The notes below the pieces were generated by a model. It was not told the origin of the DNA. It worked only from the letters and a program-made list of their open reading frames with translations, and did not search any database. From contig CAZMYT010000003.1 of assembly GCA_964570565.1 (NCBI GenBank), positions 124,001-188,000 on the forward strand: a stretch of 64,000 bases of DNA, written 5' to 3'. The translations under genes were made by a program, and so were the position numbers. This document shows, piece by piece, positions 44,304 to 52,449 of the stretch; position 1 is the first letter of the stretch, and every line of letters starts with the position of its first letter. This DNA is from W0P28-013 sp964570565 (GTDB lineage Bacteria > Bacteroidota > Bacteroidia > Bacteroidales > Paludibacteraceae).

Positions 44304-45749
44304 TGCCAAAAGCGCCACCAATAATTTCCAAAATTTTTCAGTGTGAGCTATGTGTAAACGTTCATCAGGTGAATGCACGCCACGCATAGTAGGTCCTACA
44401 GAAACCATATCTAAATGAGGATATTTTTCGAGGAATAATCCACATTCCAAACCGGCGTGGATAGCACGAATTTTAGCTTTTTCGCCAAATAATCTTTCGT
44501 ATGTTTCGGCAGTCAATTTAGCTAATTTTGAATTTGGATTTGGCTTCCAACCTGGATAACCATCGCCATGAGTAGCCGCAGCGCCAGCCAACACAAATAC
44601 ACTTTCGACCATACGAGCGACATCATATTTTGCCGATTCCACAGAACTACGTTGACTTGTAGCAATTAAAATTCGGTTATTTTCGCCCATTTTTACAGAC
44701 GCCAAATTTGTCGAAGTTTCCACCAAACCTGGCATATCGTCGCTCATACGTAAAACACCATGAGGACAAGCATATAAAGCGTACAACAAACGTTTAGCAG
44801 TTGAATCGTCAATAACCGCAGTTGGCTTTTCCGCCGATTCCAAATCGATTTTTATCTGTTTTTCGGTCACAGCGAATTCCGCCTCTACATCAGCAATAAA
44901 TAAATTTAGTTGAACACGTAAGGTTTCTTTATAGCTAGTAGGCACTGCTGCCACAGCCACCGCTTCACGAGCGATAGCATTACGTAAATTGCCACCATCA
45001 AACGACGCCAAGGTCAATTTTGTTTCCTGAGCCGTTTGCCACAAAAAGCGTGTCAACAATTTATTCGCATTAGCGCGTCCTTTGTCAATATCATCGCCTG
45101 AGTGCCCACCAGTTAAACCTTTTACGCTCACTTTAAAATAAAACAAACCATCGGGCACAGGTTGTGGTTGGTAATCAAAAACCACAGTGGTGTCAATACC
45201 ACCAGCACAACCAATGAAAAATTCACCATCATCTTCCGAATCCAAGTTAATCAACATGGAGCCTGTCAATAGGTTTTTATCTAAAGCAAACGCGCCTGTC
45301 AAACCCGTTTCTTCATCTACGGTAAATAGACATTCAAGTGGTCCATGTTTCAAATTATCGGCACTTAATACCGCCAATTGAGCTGCCATACCAATACCAT
45401 TATCAGCACCCAAAGTAGTCCCACGAGCCTTTACCCATTCGCCATCGATGTAAGGTTGAATCGCATCCGTTTCAAAATTATGAACTGTATCGCTATTTTT
45501 TTCGCAAACCATATCCATGTGAGCTTGCATGATTATAGTTGGGTGGTTTTCGTAACCAGCCGTAGCCGATTTACGAATCAATACATTGCCAGCAGCGTCA
45601 ACTACCGTTTCCAAACCCTGTTCTTTACCAAATTTTTGAAGGTAAGCTATCACTTGTCCCTCTTTTTTAGAAGGACGTGGAATAGTACAAATTTCCGAAA
45701 AATAATGCCAAATAGCTATTGGCTGAAGTTCTTTTAATGTCATATCCAT
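44295..45749 (-). CDS. pepD: Aminoacyl-histidine dipeptidase (PepD/M20 family)
   Basis: Zinc dipeptidase that cleaves Xaa-His and other dipeptides; cytoplasmic. In the 484 residues the metal ligands are visible in MQAHMDMVC (His, Asp), LGADNGIGMA (Asp) and the catalytic VDEETGLTGAF (Glu pair), with a late His in IHAGLECG and a final GVHSPDE. The lid domain lies in between. Monocistronic, with a -7 at 45780. Confidence 0.93.
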   Translation of the reverse strand: MDMTLKELQPIAIWHYFSEICTIPRPSKKEGQVIAYLQKFGKEQGLETVVDAAGNVLIRKSATAGYENHPTIIMQAHMDMVCEKNSDTVHNFETDAIQPYIDGEWVKARGTTLGADNGIGMAAQLAVLSADNLKHGPLECLFTVDEETGLTGAFALDKNLLTGSMLINLDSEDDGEFFIGCAGGIDTTVVFDYQPQPVPDGLFYFKVSVKGLTGGHSGDDIDKGRANANKLLTRFLWQTAQETKLTLASFDGGNLRNAIAREAVAVAAVPTSYKETLRVQLNLFIADVEAEFAVTEKQIKIDLESAEKPTAVIDDSTAKRLLYALYACPHGVLRMSDDMPGLVETSTNLASVKMGENNRILIATSQRSSVESAKYDVARMVESVFVLAGAAATHGDGYPGWKPNPNSKLAKLTAETYERLFGEKAKIRAIHAGLECGLFLEKYPHLDMVSVGPTMRGVHSPDERLHIAHTEKFWKLLVALLASL

Positions 45750-45779
45750 TGTATTTTAGAGTTTAATTATTTATATTTG

Positions 45780-45787
45780 CAAATGTA
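45780..45787 (-). promoter_or_regulatory. pepD promoter (-7 element)
   Basis: TACATTTG on the minus strand, 30 bp before the ATG. No good -33. Confidence 0.55.
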
Positions 45788-45903
45788 GTGATATTTGGGC
45801 ACACCAACTACCACACAAAGTGCATTTATTAAAAAAATAAGTTAAATTTGAGGCTAAAAAGCCACTTTTTGAAAAAAAACAATTTTACACCATAAGAATT
45901 GAT

Positions 45904-45911
45904 TACCTTTG
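45904..45911 (+). promoter_or_regulatory. Promoter (-7) of the small membrane protein
   Basis: TACCTTTG, 16 bp before the ATG, so the leader would be under 10 nt. The -33 is weak. Confidence 0.55.
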
Positions 45912-45927
45912 TGCAAAATTTAAAACG

Positions 45928-46113
45928 ATGGTAGAGACACTCATAATTACCGCTTTATTGGTTGGCATTTCGTTCTTATTACTAGGATTGCGCATCTTTT
46001 TTGTAAAAGGAGGAAAATTTCCCAATATCCACATTGGAGGTAGCAAAGCCATGCGCGACCGCGGTATTTCGTGTGCCACTTCACAGGATCGGATGGCTCA
46101 AAAGAAGAACTGA
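45928..46113 (+). CDS. Small conserved membrane protein
   Basis: 61 residues: one transmembrane helix (about 4-24) then a polar tail GKFPNIHIGGSKAMRDRGI followed by SCATSQDRMAQKKN. The compact, Gly- and His-containing tail does not look random, and I recall similar short proteins in other Bacteroidota, but I cannot name a function. It has its own promoter and precedes an OmpH-like gene by 25 bp. Confidence 0.75.
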   Translation: MVETLIITALLVGISFLLLGLRIFFVKGGKFPNIHIGGSKAMRDRGISCATSQDRMAQKKN

Positions 46114-46138
46114 CTTTATAACCCTTATTTTATAGAAT

Positions 46139-46717
46139 ATGAAAAAATTATCTTTACTTTTTCTTAGTGTTTTAACGTTTGTTGCTTGTTCAAATCAAAA
46201 AACTGACACCGCTACGGCTCCAGAAGCTGCCAAGTTAGACGGGCAGTCGTTGATGCCTATAGCAGTAGTGAACGTCGATTCTATTTTATCACAATATACA
46301 TTTGCTAAAGAATCAAACGAAAAATTAATCAAAAAGCAAGAAGATTCGCGCGTCAATATCAACACCAAAGCACGTCAATTGCAAAACGAAATGGTTGATT
46401 TTCAACGCAAATTGGAAAATAACGCCTTCTTAAGCCGCGAGCGCGCCGAACAAGAGAGCCGTCGTTTGCAACAAAAAGAAGCTGATTTACAACAACTCGA
46501 TCGTCAATTGAGCCAAGAATTGGTAACTGAGCAACAAAAACTCAGCACACAACTTCGTGACAGCATCAATGCAGCAATCAAAGCGTTGAACAAAGATAAC
46601 AAATACCACTTGGTACTTTCCACAAATTCATTGAATGATAACATTTTATATTCGGCACCTGAGTATGATATTACTGGTGACGTTATCGAATATCTTAACA
46701 CAAACTACAGCAAATAA
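46139..46717 (+). CDS. OmpH/Skp family chaperone-like lipoprotein
   Basis: 192 residues. The lipoprotein signal is MKKLSLLFLSVLTFVAC, Cys at 17. A short linker, then PIAVVNVDSILSQYTFAKE, the strand that opens OmpH proteins, a long coiled coil (about 65-150, rich in Gln, Arg and Glu) and a closing strand DNILYSAPEYDITGDVIEYLN. Skp proteins hold outer-membrane proteins in the periplasm; here a lipid anchor would fix it to a membrane. Ends at a perfect palindromic terminator. Confidence 0.9.
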   Translation: MKKLSLLFLSVLTFVACSNQKTDTATAPEAAKLDGQSLMPIAVVNVDSILSQYTFAKESNEKLIKKQEDSRVNINTKARQLQNEMVDFQRKLENNAFLSRERAEQESRRLQQKEADLQQLDRQLSQELVTEQQKLSTQLRDSINAAIKALNKDNKYHLVLSTNSLNDNILYSAPEYDITGDVIEYLNTNYSK

Positions 46718-46729
46718 CGCTATAGCTAA

Positions 46730-46772
46730 CCATAAAAAAAGCGAGATAATAATTATCTCGCTTTTTTTATGG
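46730..46772. terminator. Perfect 43 nt palindromic bidirectional terminator
   Basis: Two 21 bp arms, perfectly complementary around a single A, with the core GCGAGATAAT flanked by A7 and T7. It ends directly at the stop codon of the convergent pseudouridine synthase gene. The core GCGAGATAA equals that of the tRNA-Ser terminator at 26301-26332. Confidence 0.92.
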
Positions 46773-47453
46773 TTATAAGCCTCGTGTAATATCCTGCCAA
46801 AGTTTATCCGAAGGCGTCGGAGCTACAATTTTTACGGGTTCGTGACTCACGGGATGCTCAAATTCCAACGAACGCGCATGAAGCGAAATTCCTCCATCGG
46901 GATTGGAACGTGAAAAGCCATATTTTAAATCGCCTTTTATCGGACAGCCCATTTGAGCCAATTGACAACGAATTTGGTGATGTCTACCCGTTTCCAACTG
47001 AATTTCGAGTAGTGTGTAGTTTTCGGATTTCGCAATCACTTTATACGAGAGCACAGCACGTTTTGCTCCTGCTTTCGGTGTTTCGTAAGCGTACGATTTA
47101 TTTTGTTTCTCGTTGCGCACCAGATAATGTTCCAATCGTCCTTCCAACTCTTCAGGTTGTTGCTTCACAATAGCCCAATACGTTTTGGTCATAGCATGCG
47201 TTTGAAACATTTCGTTCAATCGCGATAATGCCTTACTTGTACGAGCAAACAACACAACACCAGTGACCGGGCGATCGAGACGATGTGTAACACCACAAAA
47301 AACGTTGCCTGGTTTATTATATTTTTCTTTGAGATAGCGTTTAATCACTTCGGGTAGCGGTTCATCGCCAGTTTTATCGCCTTGTACGATTTCTGAACAG
47401 CTTTTGTTAACCGCAATAACGTGATTATCTTCGTATAAAACCTCCATACTCAT
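46773..47453 (-). CDS. RluA family pseudouridine synthase
   Basis: 226 residues from the ATG at 47453; a TTG lies one codon before. The core carries the catalytic Asp in THRLDRPVTGVVLFARTS, and LLEIQLETGRHHQIRCQLA and PIKGDLKYG. There is no S4 domain, so it is a short RluA-type enzyme for rRNA or tRNA uridines. The exact target base is unknown. rlmB ends 9 bp upstream: likely an operon. Confidence 0.92.
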   Translation of the reverse strand: MSMEVLYEDNHVIAVNKSCSEIVQGDKTGDEPLPEVIKRYLKEKYNKPGNVFCGVTHRLDRPVTGVVLFARTSKALSRLNEMFQTHAMTKTYWAIVKQQPEELEGRLEHYLVRNEKQNKSYAYETPKAGAKRAVLSYKVIAKSENYTLLEIQLETGRHHQIRCQLAQMGCPIKGDLKYGFSRSNPDGGISLHARSLEFEHPVSHEPVKIVAPTPSDKLWQDITRGL

Positions 47454-47462
47454 CAACTCAAA

Positions 47463-48215
47463 TTAGTTCATACGTTGTTTCACCGCTTCGTAAATAAGAA
47501 TACCAGCAGCTACCGACACATTGAGAGACTCAATTTGTCCCAAAATAGGAATGGAAACCATATCATTGCAAATACGCAAAATATCGGGTGCAACACCCAC
47601 ATCTTCAGCACCCATAATAATGGCCAATGGGTTTTGATAATTGGCTTCGGTATAACTGTGGGTCGCTTTTTCGGACGCAGCAATCACTTGAATGCCACAT
47701 TTTTGTAAGTACGACACGCAATTATGCAAACTTTGTTCACGACAAACCGGAATCACATGCAACGCACCAGCCGATGTTTTAATAGCATCCGCATTGGCAG
47801 CAGCAGCTCCACGCACAGGAACGATAAGCGCATCAACACCAGCACATTCGCAAGTACGAGCAATAGCTCCAAAATTACGCACATCGGTCACACCATCCAA
47901 AATAACCACAAACGGATTTTTGCCTTGTTCGTAAAGCGTTGGAATAATATCTTCGATACGTTGATATTCCACCGACGAAATGTAAGCCACCACGCCTTGG
48001 TGATTTTTCATCGTCAAACGATTCAATTTCTCGAGTGGCACACGCTGAATAGCCACTTGTGCATCTTTTAATTTATCAAACAGTTCACGTGCTAAATCGC
48101 CACCCATTTCACGACGTAAAAAGATTTTATCAATTTCTTTACCCGCATCAATAGCTTCGATTACGGCACGAATACCAAAAATCATGTTCTTTTCTTTTTG
48201 TTGCTTCATATACAT
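47463..48215 (-). CDS. rlmB: 23S rRNA 2'-O-methyltransferase, TrmH/RlmB family
   Basis: SPOUT methyltransferase that in E. coli modifies G2251. 250 residues: the short N-terminal substrate domain (MIFGIRAVIEAIDAGKEIDKI) and the knotted catalytic domain with VILDGVTDVRNFGAIART, VPVRGAAAANADAIKTSAGA, IIMGAEDVGV and IPILGQIESLNVSVAAGI. ATG 48209 and 48185 are other possible starts; the last would begin at MIFGIRA. Confidence 0.92.
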   Translation of the reverse strand: MYMKQQKEKNMIFGIRAVIEAIDAGKEIDKIFLRREMGGDLARELFDKLKDAQVAIQRVPLEKLNRLTMKNHQGVVAYISSVEYQRIEDIIPTLYEQGKNPFVVILDGVTDVRNFGAIARTCECAGVDALIVPVRGAAAANADAIKTSAGALHVIPVCREQSLHNCVSYLQKCGIQVIAASEKATHSYTEANYQNPLAIIMGAEDVGVAPDILRICNDMVSIPILGQIESLNVSVAAGILIYEAVKQRMN

Positions 48216-48268
48216 CTGTTTGATAATTAAAGTTTTATATTTAAATCGGTTATTTAGTAACCTGAGAA

Positions 48269-48276
48269 CAAAGATA
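48269..48276 (-). promoter_or_regulatory. rlmB promoter (-7 element)
   Basis: TATCTTTG on the minus strand, 53 bp before the ATG. Confidence 0.6.
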
Positions 48277-48336
48277 GTGTTTTTTCTTGATTTTCACCTT
48301 TTTACTTTTTCAAGAAAGAAAGTCGTTTTTTTTTTG

Positions 48337-48344
48337 TACTTTTG
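48337..48344 (+). promoter_or_regulatory. Promoter (-7) of the WalJ-like gene
   Basis: TACTTTTG followed by CAC. It covers an earlier in-frame TTG, so the ATG at 48366 is the start. Confidence 0.65.
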
Positions 48345-48365
48345 CACACCTTTTTGGTAAAACTC

Positions 48366-49178
48366 ATGAATACGACTGATTTACGTTTTTTTAGTATTGG
48401 CAGCGGCAGCAGTGGTAACTGCTACTATATTGGCACCGGAGAATATGGTTTTCTCATCGATGCTGGTGTAGGCATACGTAGCGTAAAACGCGGACTGAAA
48501 GAACATAATATTTCTTTAGATCAAATTTGGGGCATTTTTATCACGCACGACCATACCGACCATATTTGCTCGGTAGGCGTACTTGGCGAAAAATACCACA
48601 TTCCCGTATATGCCACCAAAGAAGTACACGAGGGCATCAACCGTAATTATCGTGTTACGGAGAAGCTCTATTCGTGTCGAAAATATTTCAAAAAAGGAGA
48701 ACATCTTACCATACGCGACTTTGTCATTCAGTCGTTTCCTGTAAGCCATGATGCGAGCGACAATATGGGTTATTCCATTACGTACAAAGGTAAGACATTC
48801 GTCATTGCTACCGACTTGGGCTATATTGGCAAAGAAGTGGCCGACCACATTGCCAAAGCAAATTATCTGGTCATCGAAGCCAATTATGATGAAACCATGT
48901 TGAAAAATGGACCTTATCCTTATCCTTTGAAACAACGTGTGCGCAGCTACACTGGTCACTTAAGCAACGAACATACCGCTCGTTTCTTGGCCGACAATTG
49001 GCACGATAAACTCACGCACATATTTCTCTGTCACCTCAGTCAAGAGAATAACACGCCCGAAATTGCCTTTAATACAGTAAATGATGCTTTGGCAGAAAAA
49101 GGGATTACGCCCGAATTAGTGCATCCGCTAGAACGAATAGCTTTGTCAGAACTCTACATCTTTAGTGTGGAAGATTAA
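48366..49178 (+). CDS. Metallo-beta-lactamase fold hydrolase (WalJ/YycJ-like)
   Basis: 270 residues beginning MNTTDLRFFSIGSGSSGNCY. Metal-binding motif THDHTDH, then PVSHDASDNMGY and a late TDLGYIG, all of the YycJ/VicX branch of the superfamily, thought to act as a nuclease or in DNA repair coordination. No signal peptide. The stop codon overlaps that of convergent pdxB by 4 bp. Confidence 0.9.
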   Translation: MNTTDLRFFSIGSGSSGNCYYIGTGEYGFLIDAGVGIRSVKRGLKEHNISLDQIWGIFITHDHTDHICSVGVLGEKYHIPVYATKEVHEGINRNYRVTEKLYSCRKYFKKGEHLTIRDFVIQSFPVSHDASDNMGYSITYKGKTFVIATDLGYIGKEVADHIAKANYLVIEANYDETMLKNGPYPYPLKQRVRSYTGHLSNEHTARFLADNWHDKLTHIFLCHLSQENNTPEIAFNTVNDALAEKGITPELVHPLERIALSELYIFSVED

Positions 49179-50224
49179 TCCGTCACACGCCAATCTATTT
49201 CACGTCGTACAGCATAATGGCTTCTTAACGCTTCAAAACGTTCAGGATGAGTCCGCAATTGGTCACTATCGACCCGTATATCGTAATTAGCCAACAACGC
49301 TTGAGGTAAGTGATGACGCGTAACCAACTTAACCTGTTTGGGCGACAAGTCCGACACCGTGAAATCGTCCAACCCTAAATCGAAAAAACGACTCACCGCA
49401 CGCACACTCATTTCGGTGGCTTTAGCTTTACCATCGGCTGAATAACCAGCAATATGAGGCGTCGACAGCAGCGTGGCTTGCAATAAATCGTTATCGACAA
49501 TCGGTTCATGTTCCCAACAATCCAACACCGCATCAGAAATTTTGCCAAGTTTTAACGCAGTTTTGAGGGCAGATTCGTCCACCACGCCACCACGCGCCGA
49601 ATTAATTAGCAGCGGTTTATGTTGTAATTGATTCAGAAAATCAGCATTCGCCAAATGATAAGTTGGGAACAAACCATCGGTAGTGAACGGCGTATGAAAT
49701 GTAATCACATCAGCATCGCGCGCTATAACATCCAGCGATACGAAACCAGTTTTTTTATCTTCCATGGCTCTTGGTGGGTCATTGAGTAACACACGCATAC
49801 CCAACAGCTGCGCCATACGAACCACTTCGGTTCCAACGTGCCCTACACCAACTACGCCAAGCGTTTTGCCAATTAACGTACACTGGTTTTTGTTTGCCCA
49901 AAATGCCAACGCCGAACCAATATATTGCGCCACCGACGACGCATTACAACCTGCAGCATTGGTCCATGCAATATGATGAGCCGCACAAAATTCGGCATCG
50001 ATATGATCGAATCCAATAGTGGCAGTAGCTATAAAACGCACCGACGAATTGGCCAACAACGCCTCATTACAAGCTGTGCGTGTACGCACAATCAACGCAT
50101 CGGCATGGCGCACCACATCAGCCGTTATCTCGTTAGCGGGATAATAACTCACATGCGCCACTTGTTCCAACACACCTTTTATAAAAGGAATATGCGCGTC
50201 TATGACAATGGTGGGTTTGGTCAT
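49175..50224 (-). CDS. pdxB: 4-phosphoerythronate dehydrogenase
   Basis: NAD enzyme of the DXP-dependent pyridoxal phosphate route. 349 residues: the TIGFDHIDAEFC start of the NAD domain, GVVGVGHVGTEVVRMAQLLG, INSARGGVVDE, the catalytic Glu region VLDCWEHEP and His in STPHIAGYS, unlike the lysine-type serA of this window. The C-terminal PdxB dimer domain (about 285-349) is shorter than in E. coli. Starts inside the end of the lipocalin-like gene (ATGA overlap). Confidence 0.92.
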   Translation of the reverse strand: MTKPTIVIDAHIPFIKGVLEQVAHVSYYPANEITADVVRHADALIVRTRTACNEALLANSSVRFIATATIGFDHIDAEFCAAHHIAWTNAAGCNASSVAQYIGSALAFWANKNQCTLIGKTLGVVGVGHVGTEVVRMAQLLGMRVLLNDPPRAMEDKKTGFVSLDVIARDADVITFHTPFTTDGLFPTYHLANADFLNQLQHKPLLINSARGGVVDESALKTALKLGKISDAVLDCWEHEPIVDNDLLQATLLSTPHIAGYSADGKAKATEMSVRAVSRFFDLGLDDFTVSDLSPKQVKLVTRHHLPQALLANYDIRVDSDQLRTHPERFEALRSHYAVRREIDWRVTD

Positions 50225-50625
50225 TTTATCGTTTTTTGGAAACGCAACTCGGCGGTTCCTAATATCGGAATAGTACGTTTTTGATATAAAACGCTATCTT
50301 TAAACAGTAATATTTGTTGCACATTGGCGGTGTCAGTAGCAATGACCGAATCGCCTTTGATAATATACTTACCATGCGTTCTACCATCTTCGCAATCACT
50401 ATCCATGTGGAAGGTACTATCGAGGGCAAATGTAGCCGTTGAACTTTCGATGCACGGATAAATCACCTTCACCGAAGGCAACACGTCCAAATTACTGCCA
50501 TTCAAATAGACAGCATACAAATACCATTCACCCGACAAGGAATCGTAAACCGTTTCCACTTTACGTTCTTCGCAACTTGCCAAGACACCAAGTACACCTA
50601 AAAGTAACCAAACCGATTTTTTCAT
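50221..50625 (-). CDS. Lipocalin-like lipoprotein
   Basis: 134 residues from the ATG at 50625. Signal MKKSVWLLLGVLGVLASC puts the lipid-carrying Cys at residue 18. A LSGEWYLYAVYLNG opening and eight-strand-like pattern (TATFALDSTFHM, GKYIIKGDSVI, AELRFQKT) fit the lipocalin-like domains common in Bacteroidota. Longer frames to 50670 would run over the -7 box. Overlaps pdxB by 4 bp, so translation is coupled; the reason for pairing with vitamin B6 synthesis is not clear. Confidence 0.8.
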   Translation of the reverse strand: MKKSVWLLLGVLGVLASCEERKVETVYDSLSGEWYLYAVYLNGSNLDVLPSVKVIYPCIESSTATFALDSTFHMDSDCEDGRTHGKYIIKGDSVIATDTANVQQILLFKDSVLYQKRTIPILGTAELRFQKTIK

Positions 50626-50659
50626 ACTCAATTTATTAATGCCGATATTAATCACCTTG

Positions 50660-50667
50660 CAAAGATA
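50660..50667 (-). promoter_or_regulatory. Promoter (-7) of the lipocalin-pdxB operon
   Basis: TATCTTTG on the minus strand, about 35 bp before the ATG at 50625. Confidence 0.65.
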
Positions 50668-50754
50668 CAAATCCTAATAGAAAATTGTTACTTTTAAATC
50701 ACTTAAAATCTACCAATAGACTCTTTTTGCGTACAAAACCACTAAGAAAGCGCA

Positions 50755-50786
50755 TAAAAAAACCGCTCAGTGAATCACTAAGCGGC
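50755..50786 (-). terminator. tRNA-fMet terminator
   Basis: Minus strand: CCGCTTAGTGA / TCACTGAGCGG stem (50763-50785), followed by a T7 run. Confidence 0.85.
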
Positions 50787-50805
50787 TAATTATCAATAAA
50801 CTTTG

Positions 50806-50877
<72 letters not shown>

Positions 50878-50891
50878 ATGTTTTGTGAGTG

Positions 50892-50899
50892 CAAAGGTA
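50892..50899 (-). promoter_or_regulatory. tRNA-fMet promoter (-7 element)
   Basis: TACCTTTG on the minus strand, 14 bp before the tRNA 5' end. Confidence 0.65.
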
Positions 50900-50977
50900 A
50901 TACTTTTTCGGCAGAAAACAATAGCTAGACTGTTAAAAAGCAAAATAAATCGGCACACCAGGCGCGAACCTCTGAAA

Positions 50978-51015
50978 ATGAAAGAGATAACACATCATTT
51001 ATGTATTATCTCTTT
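50978..51015 (-). terminator. tRNA-Ser(CGA) terminator
   Basis: AAAGAGATAA and TTATCTCTTT arms plus an inner ACAT/ATGT pair; T-rich after the stem on the minus strand. It starts only 6 bp from the tRNA 3' end. Confidence 0.8.
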
Positions 51016-51021
51016 TTACCG

Positions 51022-51108
51022 CGGAAAGCGAGGGATTCGAACCCCCGGTACAGTTACCCGTACACCGCATTTCGAGTGCGGCCCATTCGACCACTCTGGC
51101 AGCTTTCC
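51022..51108 (-). tRNA. tRNA-Ser (anticodon CGA)
   Basis: 87 nt, acceptor GGAAAGC / GCTTTCC, discriminator G, anticodon CGA in the loop ACTCGAAAT, long variable arm (TGTACGGGTAACTGTACC) and T arm with GGTTCGAATCC. Reads UCG. CCA is not encoded. Confidence 0.97.
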
Positions 51109-51118
51109 AAAGCGACTG

Positions 51119-51152
51119 CAAAGTTACAAACTATTTGAGAAAATGAACCAAA
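51119..51152 (-). promoter_or_regulatory. tRNA-Ser(CGA) promoter
   Basis: Minus strand TTTG (51149-51152), a 22 bp spacer (slightly long) and TAACTTTG (51119-51126). Confidence 0.6.
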
Positions 51153-51213
51153 AAAGAGATAAAAAGAACCTCATTTTTTTTAATTTGAGCCATAAAGTGT
51201 GAAAATAAAGAAT

Positions 51214-51221
51214 TACATTTG
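51214..51221 (+). promoter_or_regulatory. abiH promoter (-7 element)
   Basis: TACATTTG, 45 bp before the ATG. The nearest TTTG is 26 bp upstream, which is outside the usual range. Confidence 0.5.
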
Positions 51222-51266
51222 TGAATGTATGCAGAAATTATATCATAAAGAAAAAAATAAATACAA

Positions 51267-52439
51267 ATGAATAGACTTATTCTCGTAGGAAACGGATTCG
51301 ACTTAGCCAAAGGTCTAGAGTCTAGCTATCAGCATTTTATTGATTGGATGTGGAAAAATATTATTGACGAATTAATTACAATGCCATCACAATTACAATA
51401 CCATAAATTTGTCAAAATTCAGTTTGGGGAGCTCCAACTTAGCGAAAAGAAAAACTACGACTATAATACTTTAAAAGAATTCGTTGATTTATCTGGAGGT
51501 CATTTTATTTTTCAAAATAATTTTCTCAAAATTATTACTGAACAATCATATTCAAATTGGGTGGATATTGAAACGGAATATTTCAAGGAATTAAAATATA
51601 TTTTACAAGAGAAAACATCGGGAGAAGCTCAAAAAAAGATAGAAAAATTAAACGAAGATTTTGAACAAATTAAACTCGAGCTCAAAAAATATCTGACAAA
51701 AAAACTTGACACCTTTTCTCTCCGAGAAATTGACCCTACAAACCTGAGTGAAAATTTTAATCTACTAGATTTTACCAGCAAAGGTATTGAAGAATTTGAG
51801 AAAGAGTTCCAAGACCCAAAGGACTCAAGTCAAAGAAGCAGAATTCTCGAAATAAAAAATAAAATGAAATTAGGAAAGTATTCTGATTGCAATACTTCTA
51901 CATTTCCAGAAAATGTTCTTTTTCTTAATTTTAATTATACAGACATTGTTCCAAACCTAATCGCAACATTTGAGGACCCTGATTGGCCTATAAATGATTG
52001 GAGAAAATCTAAAATAGAACATATTTATATACACGGAGAATTAAACAAAAAAGAAAACCCCATCATCTTTGGTTATGGAGATGAAAATGATGAAATTCAA
52101 AGTGAAATAGAAAAAAGAGGAGGCGATTATCTCAACAATATTAAGACCATCAATTACTTGAAAACGCCAAATTACAAAAAGGTTTTAAGTTTTCTGGATA
52201 GTGCTAACTACCAAGTTTTTATTATGGGGCATTCGTGTGGCTTATCAGATAAAACACTATTAAAAACAATATTTGAACATCCGCATTGCATATCTATTAG
52301 ACCTTTTTACTACATTGATAAAAATGGGAACAACAATTATGATGACATCGTTAAAAATATTTACCGAACATTTACAGATAAAGCATTAATGCGTGACAAA
52401 GTTGCAAACCAAGAATATTGTCGTGAACTTAAAGTATAA
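51267..52439 (+). CDS. abiH: AbiH-type phage abortive infection protein
   Basis: 390 residues of the AbiH family, first known from lactococcal phage resistance. The N-terminal signature is MNRLILVGNGFDLAKGLESSYQHF. The centre is a charged helical region (EKTSGEAQKKIEKLNEDFEQ). Toward the end come LFLNFNYTDIV, HIYIHGELN, IIFGYG and FIMGHSCGLSDKTLL, all family blocks. It is cytoplasmic. The gene is rich in A/T and Lys compared with its neighbours and lies just outside a tRNA-Ser gene, which suggests acquisition. The mechanism of the family is not settled. Confidence 0.9.
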   Translation: MNRLILVGNGFDLAKGLESSYQHFIDWMWKNIIDELITMPSQLQYHKFVKIQFGELQLSEKKNYDYNTLKEFVDLSGGHFIFQNNFLKIITEQSYSNWVDIETEYFKELKYILQEKTSGEAQKKIEKLNEDFEQIKLELKKYLTKKLDTFSLREIDPTNLSENFNLLDFTSKGIEEFEKEFQDPKDSSQRSRILEIKNKMKLGKYSDCNTSTFPENVLFLNFNYTDIVPNLIATFEDPDWPINDWRKSKIEHIYIHGELNKKENPIIFGYGDENDEIQSEIEKRGGDYLNNIKTINYLKTPNYKKVLSFLDSANYQVFIMGHSCGLSDKTLLKTIFEHPHCISIRPFYYIDKNGNNNYDDIVKNIYRTFTDKALMRDKVANQEYCRELKV

Positions 52440-52449
52440 TTGATTTTTT

